A DNA stretch of 8,964 bases from the NCBI GenBank assembly GCA_038231495.1, contig JBBRLG010000301.1, positions 1 to 8,964 of the forward strand, in the 5' to 3' direction. This DNA comes from JBBRLG01 sp038231495 (GTDB lineage Bacteria; Planctomycetota; Planctomycetia; Gemmatales; Gemmataceae). Positions 1-4,923 of the stretch are shown in pieces; the first letter of the stretch is position 1, and each line of letters opens with the position of its first letter. The position numbers and the translations under genes are program-made. A model generated the notes under the pieces. The model had not been told where the DNA came from, did not search any database, and was given only the letters and a program-made list of their open reading frames with translations.

Positions 1-252
1 GACGCCGTCCCAGCGGTAAGCACGAATCTCCAGACCCTTCAACCCCCGGTCGGCCGCGCCGACGAGTACGAGGCGCTGGTAAGGTGGCGAAGTCTCGGCG
101 AAGCGGTGTACCACGGCGATGGGGCCGTAACTGAGGTCATCGACCTCAATGTGGGCCGGCCATTCTTCCAGCCGGAGCCGCGCCGCGACCAGCGGGCCGA
201 CCGACAGGTCGCTCAGGTTGGAGTAGCCGACGCCGGCAATCAAGGTCCGCAT
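1..252 (-). CDS. Hydrogenase maturation protease-like protein (HyaD/HybD/HycI family), N-terminal part, runs off the window
   Basis: The 84 visible codons begin MRTLIAGVGY and fit the fold of hydrogenase maturation endopeptidases: a short beta strand, a glycine loop (GVG at residues 7-9), then SDLSVGP at 14-20, a second strand ending VEVDDLSYG, and a third strand LVLVGAAD at 61-68. In the family this protein senses Ni in the large subunit and removes its C-terminal tail. The gene starts 4 bases after the large-subunit stop (TGA at 257-259), which is the usual place for a dedicated protease. The purine stretch GAAGG just upstream could serve as ribosome binding site. Oddities: the family pattern GxGN..L..DE.xG has Tyr10 for Asn and Leu16 for the metal-binding Glu, and the VDAxD strand reads VGAAD, so the second metal-binding Asp is Gly65. 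The third ligand (His) would lie beyond the window. It may be a diverged or non-catalytic member. Family assignment rests on fold pattern and position. Confidence 0.75.
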   Translation of the reverse strand, partial: MRTLIAGVGYSNLSDLSVGPLVAARLRLEEWPAHIEVDDLSYGPIAVVHRFAETSPPYQRLVLVGAADRGLKGLEIRAYRWDGV

Positions 253-256
253 GCCT

Positions 257-2143
257 TCAACCCTCGGCCCCGCACGCGCACGTGTTGACCTCGCGGGAAA
301 TAATCCGGTCGCCGGCGACAATGTGCGTCGTGCAGGGCATGCACGGGTCGAAGCTGCGGATCGTGCGCAGGATGTCGATGCCCTTGAATTTTCCGGGGTC
401 GGCGAACGTTTCCAGGATGGGCGTGTTCAGCACGGCCTCCTCGTAAGCCCCGAGGTTGTCCCAGGGGTCGCGGGGCGAGGCGTTGATAGTCGAGGGCGTC
501 ACGATCTGGTAGTTCGAGACAAAGCCGTCCTGGAGCACCAGGTGGTGGGTCAGCCAGCCGCGGCCGGCGCCCCAGAAGCCCACGCCGACCTGGGTGCCGT
601 GCTTGGGCATGTCAAAGGGCGTGGCCACCTCGGTCTTGCCGTTCTTGAGCAAATCGAGACCCTTCAGCCAGTCGTTCATTGCCACCATAGCGTTGAAGGC
701 GATGGCGTAGGCCCGGCCCCGGTTGCGTTCAAACGCGTTCCAGACTTGGGGGATTTTCCACTCCAGTTCGACCTCCGGCAAGGCGGCCCTCGGCACCTTG
801 AATCGCAGGCTGCGCCCGGTGGCCTCGATGAAGGCGTTCGGCCGGATCTTTTGTGCCGCCGCGGTGACCCAGAGCCGGGAGTACGCCCCGGCCTCCACCG
901 TCTGGCGGTCCCAGCGCGGCGCACAGGACCAGGAGTATTTCTCTTTCCAGTTCTGGCCGACCGGTTTGGGCTTGGTCTCCTTGTTCCAGGGGTGGTACGG
1001 GCTGAGGGGGTTGCCCAGCGGGTCGGTGGCGAACTTCGTGCCGGCCCACGGCTCGTAGTAGGAGCGCTCGACAAATTCCTCTACGCCGGCGTTGATGGAC
1101 GTCAGTTTCGTAGTGACCAGCTCCCCGTCGATGACGGCGCCGGGCGTGGACCAGCGGCGCTCGCCCCAGCTGTCGCAGTTGGCGTAGCTGGTGTCGTACG
1201 CGTCGGGGTCGTCCCAGATGCCGACGTCGATCATGCTGGCCGGCCGGGCACCCACTTGCTTGTACAACGGGTTGGCGTCGTAGAAGAACTCCGTCAGGTC
1301 GTCCCAGATGGCCACCACCTTCTTCGCGTAGTCGAAGAATTTCTGTAGGCGGACGTAATACTCGTTGAACGTTTGCAGGCTGACCGTGGTGCTGACCCCG
1401 CCGGGCACGATCGTCTCGGGGTGCGGATACTTGCCTCCCAGGACGACGTAAGCCTCGCGGGCGACGCGCGTCATGTGCAACGCTTCGACGTAGAGCTTGC
1501 CTGTCAGCGGGTTGAGGTCTTCCATGATCTGGCCGACCGTCTCGTAGCCGTGCCAGGCCCGGCCGGGGGCGCGATACCGGGTCGCCTTATCCCAGACCTC
1601 CGGGTTGGTCTGTTCGACGAGGAGGCGGGAATAGTCGGGTCCCGCCAACAGGAACAGGTGCAGTGGGTGGTCGTACTGGAATTCCATGGCCAGCATCAGG
1701 TTCCGCACAATCACGCCCAGGGGCGGCGGCACAAGTCCCAGGGCCATTTCCAGGGCCAGGCAGGCGGTGACGGCATGCACGCCGCCGCAGACGCCACAGG
1801 CGCGGCTGGTGATGAAGATGGCGTCCCGCGGGTCGCGGCCCAGCATGATTACCTCGTAGCCCCGGAAAAGGGTGGCCATCGAGTTGGCCGCGAGCACCTT
1901 CCGCTCCTTCAGGTCCGCGACCGCGTGGAAGGCCAGGGCGCCGGCCACGCGCGTGACGGGGTCGAAATCGACGTCCTTGATGTAGCCGTTGCGTGCCACC
2001 AACTCGCGCACCTGCTCCTCGCTCAGCGTGCGCGGGCCGGACCCCCGCGGCCGCTCGCGGATGCCATAGGCGACCGCCGCGTCCTCGCGCAGGTGCATCT
2101 TGCCCTGTTCGTCAAACTCGATGGGGAGGTTCTTGAAGCACAT
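257..2143 (-). CDS. [NiFe]-hydrogenase large (catalytic) subunit, group 1h/1l-like
   Basis: 628 residues. It binds the NiFe(CN)2CO active site and oxidises H2. The N-terminal Ni-binding motif is SRACGVCGGVH (Cys116, Cys119) and the C-terminal one is SFDPCMPCTTH (Cys601, Cys604, His607), so all four metal-binding cysteines are present. The conserved substrate-channel Arg is in AGRGWLTHH (Arg528), followed by the typical PSTINASPRD segment. Phe-Arg-Gly-Tyr at 93-96 and the SPYHPWN...KYSW...APRWDR region resemble what I recall of the high-affinity group 1h/1l enzymes. About 60 residues precede the DPVTR motif, longer than in classical uptake enzymes. The usual Glu of RIEGH is Ala68 here (DPVTRVAGAL). 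A 21-residue tail follows His607, so a removable C-terminal extension is present; it ends with two Cys (NTCACGAEG). Start choice: ATG preceded by TTGAGGAG, whose TGA is the stop of the gene before it, 9 bases upstream. No signal peptide. The exact subgroup needs a tree. Confidence 0.97.
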   Translation of the reverse strand: MCFKNLPIEFDEQGKMHLREDAAVAYGIRERPRGSGPRTLSEEQVRELVARNGYIKDVDFDPVTRVAGALAFHAVADLKERKVLAANSMATLFRGYEVIMLGRDPRDAIFITSRACGVCGGVHAVTACLALEMALGLVPPPLGVIVRNLMLAMEFQYDHPLHLFLLAGPDYSRLLVEQTNPEVWDKATRYRAPGRAWHGYETVGQIMEDLNPLTGKLYVEALHMTRVAREAYVVLGGKYPHPETIVPGGVSTTVSLQTFNEYYVRLQKFFDYAKKVVAIWDDLTEFFYDANPLYKQVGARPASMIDVGIWDDPDAYDTSYANCDSWGERRWSTPGAVIDGELVTTKLTSINAGVEEFVERSYYEPWAGTKFATDPLGNPLSPYHPWNKETKPKPVGQNWKEKYSWSCAPRWDRQTVEAGAYSRLWVTAAAQKIRPNAFIEATGRSLRFKVPRAALPEVELEWKIPQVWNAFERNRGRAYAIAFNAMVAMNDWLKGLDLLKNGKTEVATPFDMPKHGTQVGVGFWGAGRGWLTHHLVLQDGFVSNYQIVTPSTINASPRDPWDNLGAYEEAVLNTPILETFADPGKFKGIDILRTIRSFDPCMPCTTHIVAGDRIISREVNTCACGAEG

Positions 2144-2152
2144 GGCGTCTCC

Positions 2153-2431
2153 TCAATGACGGGTCGCTTGCACCGTCTCCGCGAGGTACTGATCGACACT
2201 CTGCAGTTCGCCCCGGAGCGCTACCAGGGCCTTGGCGATGTCCCGCATGCGCTGCTCCAGGGGCGCGGCGTTCTGGCGGACGGCGACCAGTCCACCGGCG
2301 AGCCGGGCCAGGTGGCTGCTACTGCCGCCTCCCGCGCGGTAGAGAAAGTAGGCGATGGCGATCAGATAGATTGCCAGAACCAGAACGATGGCGGTGGCGA
2401 CGACCAGGGTCCAGACGACGAGGACGGTCAT
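2153..2431 (-). CDS. Small single-pass membrane protein E (fifth of array, type I)
   Basis: 92 residues. A membrane helix spans about residues 4-31 (VLVVWTLVVATAIVLVLAIY and onward), followed by a Gly/Ser turn (GGGSSS at 34-39) and a long predicted helix to the C-terminus with heptad-like spacing of Leu/Val. It aligns without gaps over 60 residues with membrane protein C (17 identities by eye, including GG, S..LA, GL.A and the ending VD..LA.T). It shares the pattern [IV]-D-x-x-[LV]-x-x-T-[LV] with proteins A and C (here V79, D80, L83, T86, V87). The start overlaps the stop of gene D as ATGA, with GAGGTG upstream. The stop lies 9 bases before the large-subunit ATG and forms part of that gene's ribosome binding site. 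I do not recognise a named family. Position implies a structural or anchoring partner of the hydrogenase. Topology and function are inferred. Confidence 0.86.
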   Translation of the reverse strand: MTVLVVWTLVVATAIVLVLAIYLIAIAYFLYRAGGGSSSHLARLAGGLVAVRQNAAPLEQRMRDIAKALVALRGELQSVDQYLAETVQATRH

Positions 2432-2727
2432 GCGTTCACCTCGTTCCCGGTGGGCGGGCTTACCGCGTCGGCGACAGCCGCGGCACGGTGTTTCAACTGC
2501 TCGGCCGTTTCCAGCAACGAGGCGGCGGCCTTGATCGTGTCCTTGAGGGCCGCGATTGCGGCGGTGTTGGAGGCGATGCCGGCCCCCGCCGCCAGCGCCT
2601 CGCGCGTGTAGCGCTCGATGGACATGGCGGCGCGCAGCGTTCGGTGCAGGAGGTAGACGGCCAGCGGGACGATCGCCACCGTGACGACGGCGAGCGTGAC
2701 TCCCCAGATCCACAAGACGGCGGTCAT
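2428..2727 (-). CDS. Small single-pass membrane protein D (fourth of array, type II)
   Basis: 99 residues. One membrane helix spans about residues 5-28, then a basic turn (HRTLR) and a helical C-terminal region rich in Ala, with a short disordered end (SPPTGNEVNA). Residues 51-64 read IASNTAAIAALKDT and match protein B (IAGNTVTIALLQRT at 52-65). The shared pattern is I-A-x-N-T-x-x-I-A-x-L-x-x-T, which I use to define type II. It lacks the ID/VD motif of type I. It starts in an ATGA overlap with gene C, with GGGAGGTG upstream, and ends in an ATGA overlap with gene E. The positive turn after the helix suggests the C-terminal region is cytoplasmic, the same side as a signal-less hydrogenase dimer. 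No named family recognised; a role as anchor or scaffold is inferred from context. Confidence 0.86.
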   Translation of the reverse strand: MTAVLWIWGVTLAVVTVAIVPLAVYLLHRTLRAAMSIERYTREALAAGAGIASNTAAIAALKDTIKAAASLLETAEQLKHRAAAVADAVSPPTGNEVNA

Positions 2728-3014
2728 GCCCCACCTCCCTTCAGGTTGGCCAGCGTTGCCGCGAGGTCGCCATCGACCCCGCGCAGTGCGCTCTCCAGCG
2801 TGCGCAGGCCGTTGGTGAGCGCCGCCGCCTGCGGCTGGAGTTGCGAGGTTTCCGTTTCGATGGCCCGCAGGCCGAAGCGGATCTTGGCCAGGTAGCTGGT
2901 CGGGTCGCCGCCGATCGCTTCCAGGGCGCGGGCGATTTGAACGAGGCTCACGGCTACCACCACCAGCAGCGCCAGCACCGCCAGGCAGCTCAACGTGGTG
3001 AGCAAAATGATCAT
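2724..3014 (-). CDS. Small single-pass membrane protein C (third of array, type I)
   Basis: 96 residues. A membrane helix begins almost at the start Met (residues 2-25, containing Cys10), so there is essentially no N-terminal tail. After a GGDPTS turn (35-40), residues 41-91 are predicted as long helix. Its C-terminal part carries the type I signature V80-D81-x-x-L84-x-x-T87-L88, and it aligns gap-free with protein E and, over the last 20 residues, with protein A. It starts in an ATGA overlap with gene B, preceded by GGGAGGG, and ends in an ATGA overlap with gene D. A longer in-frame reading upstream exists, but it would lie almost wholly inside the two preceding genes and adds Arg/Pro-rich sequence of shadow type. 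The short start is therefore chosen. Function unknown; probably part of a membrane module for the hydrogenase. Confidence 0.86.
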   Translation of the reverse strand: MIILLTTLSCLAVLALLVVVAVSLVQIARALEAIGGDPTSYLAKIRFGLRAIETETSQLQPQAAALTNGLRTLESALRGVDGDLAATLANLKGGGA

Positions 3015-3295
3015 GACGCCCTCCCGGTTGCCCGCCGGATCCGGCCGGAAGCCCTGGCGATGCGGCCGGCCGAGCCTAGTAACTCGCCCGCCAGGTAATT
3101 CGTCCGCTGTAGCAGGGCGATGGTGACCGTGTTGCCGGCGATGAGCTTGCCGCCCGTCCAGATGGCGGCGACGGCCCCGTGGATGCGGCCGGCGGTGCGC
3201 ACAATCATCCACAGGAGTACCGCGACCACGACCACGACCACGACAGCGAGTCCGAGGGCCAGGCACCAGAGTTGAAGGTCCGTGTCGGAAATCAT
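3011..3295 (-). CDS. Small single-pass membrane protein B (second of array, type II)
   Basis: 94 residues. A short acidic N-terminus (MISDTD) is followed by a membrane helix at about 9-32 that contains an unbroken run of seven Val. Residues 52-65 (IAGNTVTIALLQRT) carry the type II pattern shared with protein D. The end is strongly basic (RIARASGRIRRATGRAS), so by the positive-inside rule the C-terminus should be cytoplasmic; it could also touch lipid head groups or nucleic acid. It starts in an ATGA overlap with gene A, with GAGGGGGG upstream, and ends in an ATGA overlap with gene C. The Val run is encoded partly by a CGACCA hexanucleotide repeat on the plus strand. No named family recognised. 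Its reality rests on the coupled overlaps, the ribosome binding site and the similarity to D. Confidence 0.85.
   Translation of the reverse strand: MISDTDLQLWCLALGLAVVVVVVVAVLLWMIVRTAGRIHGAVAAIWTGGKLIAGNTVTIALLQRTNYLAGELLGSAGRIARASGRIRRATGRAS
3223..3246. repeat. Short CGACCA hexanucleotide tandem repeat inside membrane gene B
   Basis: Three perfect CGACCA units followed by CGACAG on the plus strand. On the coding (minus) strand they encode part of the Val run in the membrane helix of protein B. A change of one unit would add or remove two hydrophobic residues without shifting the frame. It may simply reflect GTC/GTG codon choice for Val in a GC-rich genome. Confidence 0.5.
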
Positions 3296-3579
3296 GTCCG
3301 GCCCCCCTCATTCCCCGCTGCGTTCTCCGGGGCGAGATGATCGGCCAGCGTCGTGACCTGGGTGTCGATCGAGCGCACGGCGGTCGCGATGTCCTCCACG
3401 ATGTCGTTGGCATCGGCTAGCACCCAGATCGGCCGCGTGGCGGTCACGATCTCCCCGGCCACGGCGAGGGCCTGCCCAGCGAGCCGTTCGATGTTGCGGG
3501 CGACGAGGAGGATGGCGATCAGCAGCGCGGCGACGACGACCACGACGGCGATGCCGAGGACGAAGCCGAGTACCCACAT
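3292..3579 (-). CDS. Small single-pass membrane protein A (first of array, type I)
   Basis: 95 residues beginning MWVLGFVLGI. The membrane helix spans about residues 2-27 and includes a five-Val run. A predominantly helical region covers about 28-82, with one Pro (residue 50) near its middle, and a polar end follows (PENAAGNEGGRT). Residues 71-78 (IDTQVTTL) carry the type I signature found in C and E: I71, D72, V75, T77/L78. The ribosome binding site GGGAGGT lies 7 bases before the ATG, and the gene begins 23 bases after the hydrogenase small-subunit stop. It is the only array member not started by a stop-start overlap. Its stop overlaps the start of gene B as ATGA. The frame is open far upstream into the small-subunit gene, but that stretch is a shadow. 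Function is inferred only from place: it heads a five-gene membrane array between the two hydrogenase subunit genes. Confidence 0.86.
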   Translation of the reverse strand: MWVLGFVLGIAVVVVVAALLIAILLVARNIERLAGQALAVAGEIVTATRPIWVLADANDIVEDIATAVRSIDTQVTTLADHLAPENAAGNEGGRT

Positions 3580-3597
3580 GACTTGGACCTCCCTATG

Positions 3598-3614
3598 CCC
3601 GGCTACCTGCCGGG
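3598..3614 (-). promoter_or_regulatory. Hairpin over the hydrogenase small-subunit stop codon
   Basis: On the coding strand CCCGGC - AGGTA - GCCGGG forms a perfect 6-bp, all-GC stem with a 5-base loop. The stop codon TAG straddles the 3' edge of the loop and the first base of the stem. No U-run follows on the coding strand, so it is not an intrinsic terminator for this operon. It sits just upstream of the ribosome binding site of membrane gene A, where it could affect mRNA processing or the relative yield of subunit and membrane proteins. The role is speculative. Confidence 0.35.
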
Positions 3615-4829
3615 CCTTTTCGACCCCAGGAATTGGTACTTTTGATACAGGTAATGCACAAAGCGTTTCAGAGGCCCGGCCGTGGGGACGTGGCCCCAGC
3701 CGCTCGGGACGTGTTCCCCATCGTCCCAGCGCGGCGTCATGTTTTGGAAGTGTTGGGTGATGCGCCGCAACGGCCGGATAAACGTCCCGAGCAGCCGCGA
3801 GGAGTGGGTCGAGACCGTCGAACCGGGTGGCGTGACGTAGAACGGCGCGAAGCGGTCGGGGAACCCCGGCATGGTGCAGCCGATGCAAATGCCGCCCGTG
3901 TTCATGCAGCCGCCCATGTGGTTGATGGCCCCGCGCGAGGTGATGTTGCACTGCACCACGGGACCCCAGCAACCGACCTCCACCAGGCACTCCTTGTCGC
4001 CGAAGTTCTTGGCGAAGACCCCTTCCTCGTAATAGCCCGCGCGCACGCACTTGCGGTGAACGGTTTCGCCGAACAGCCAGGCCGGGCGCCCCAACTCGTC
4101 GAACTCGGGCAGCGGACCAAGCCCCTGGAGGAATAGCAGGATTACCGCGACCGTTTCGGTGAAGTTGTCGCCGACCGGGGAGCAGCCGGGGATGTTGATC
4201 ACCGGCAGGCCGTAGGCGCTGCGGTAATCCTTCCCCAGGAAGTCCATGACGCCCATGGACCCGGTCGGGTTGTTGGCCGCGGCGGGGATGCCGCCCCAGG
4301 TGGCGCAGGTGCCAATGGCAATGACGGCGGCGGCCCCCGGAGCCATGCGCCGGAGCCATTCGGAGGTCGGGATGGGCCGACGGGTCCCGTCGGCAAGCTT
4401 TTCGACGCCAAGCCCCACCCAGTAGCCGCCCGTCTTGGCGGCGATGCGCTCGTCGGCAATCGAACCTTCGTAGATGATGACGTAGGGCGCGCCGAGCTTC
4501 CCCTGCTCGGCCAGTTCGTAGTTGCGGACGAATTCTTCGCCGGCCTCGACCGAGAGCACCGGGTGGTGCAACACGACCTTGGGAATGCCGGGGATGGCGC
4601 CGGCCAGCAGATCCTCGACCGGCGGACTGGTGGCGCCCACCACCGCGATGGAACACCCGTCGCAACTCATGCCGGCGAGCCAGTACGCGTGGACCACCTT
4701 GAGCGGCCCGAGTGGCAGCTTGAATTCTTCCGGTTGCGGCTGGGCGTGCCGCTCGCGCTCGGCGGCCGACGTGAACCAGTCGGTAGAGGTAGGCTGGGGC
4801 GTCTTGGTCTCGACCGTTTCGACCGGCAT
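3603..4829 (-). CDS. [NiFe]-hydrogenase small (Fe-S electron transfer) subunit, group 1h/1l-like
   Basis: 408 residues. It carries the three-cluster relay from the active site. Proximal cluster ligands: Cys56 and Cys59 (GMSCDGCSIAV), Cys175 (IGTCATWGG), Cys216 (IPGCSPVG). Distal: His258, Cys261 (HRKC), Cys281 and Cys287 (CLVEVGC). Medial: Cys294 (QCN), Cys315 and Cys318 (ICIGC). An additional Cys308 lies nearby. The proximal motif lacks the extra cysteines of the six-Cys cluster of classical O2-tolerant membrane-bound enzymes; Asp57 sits between the two ligands. There is no twin-arginine signal (the N-terminus is polar, MPVETVETKT) and no hydrophobic C-terminal helix, so the protein should stay cytoplasmic and depend on another protein for membrane contact. 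About 45 residues precede the catalytic core and about 80 follow the last Cys. Start: ATG with GGGGGAGGT 5 bases upstream. A 94-base gap separates it from hypE, the largest gap in the operon. The five membrane genes follow directly. Confidence 0.96.
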   Translation of the reverse strand: MPVETVETKTPQPTSTDWFTSAAERERHAQPQPEEFKLPLGPLKVVHAYWLAGMSCDGCSIAVVGATSPPVEDLLAGAIPGIPKVVLHHPVLSVEAGEEFVRNYELAEQGKLGAPYVIIYEGSIADERIAAKTGGYWVGLGVEKLADGTRRPIPTSEWLRRMAPGAAAVIAIGTCATWGGIPAAANNPTGSMGVMDFLGKDYRSAYGLPVINIPGCSPVGDNFTETVAVILLFLQGLGPLPEFDELGRPAWLFGETVHRKCVRAGYYEEGVFAKNFGDKECLVEVGCWGPVVQCNITSRGAINHMGGCMNTGGICIGCTMPGFPDRFAPFYVTPPGSTVSTHSSRLLGTFIRPLRRITQHFQNMTPRWDDGEHVPSGWGHVPTAGPLKRFVHYLYQKYQFLGSKRPGR

Positions 4830-4880
4830 ATTTACCTCCCCCGCACGGGATAAATCTTCCAGGAATGTTCTCCCGCCTAC

Positions 4881-4909
4881 ATGCTACCGACCTGCACGTT
4901 GCCCCGCAA
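4881..4909 (-). promoter_or_regulatory. Weak sigma70-like promoter candidate before the hydrogenase small subunit
   Basis: In the 94-base hypE-small subunit gap (4830-4923), the coding strand has TTGCGG (4904-4909), a 17-base spacer and TAGCAT (4881-4886). Transcription would start near 4874, giving a leader of about 45 bases that ends in the strong GGGGGAGGT ribosome binding site. The boxes match the consensus at only 3 and 4 of 6 positions, so this is a weak guess. The gap itself is the only space in the operon large enough for an internal promoter. No clear terminator hairpin is visible after hypE, so read-through from the hyp genes is equally possible. Confidence 0.2.
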
Positions 4910-4923
4910 GCGATTTCAGGCCG

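Noticed and set aside
251..2611. Long plus-strand open frames (251-1348 and 1373-2611)
   Set aside because: They lie antisense to the large-subunit and membrane genes, give His/Arg/Gly/Val-rich sequence without family motifs, and mirror GC-rich codon use of the real minus-strand genes.
2724..3413. A 229-codon frame as a longer version of membrane protein C
   Set aside because: The upstream part overlaps genes B and A and is shadow-like. The short start has GGGAGGG and the same ATGA overlap as its neighbours.
3598..3618. Plus-strand hairpin followed by CCTTTT as an intrinsic terminator
   Set aside because: The short T-run is on the plus strand, where there is no gene to terminate, and four T are too few.
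3292..4665. A 457-codon minus-strand frame reaching into the small-subunit gene
   Set aside because: Only its last 95 codons are a gene (membrane protein A, with its own ribosome binding site). The rest is an out-of-frame shadow of the small subunit, rich in Arg, Gly and His.
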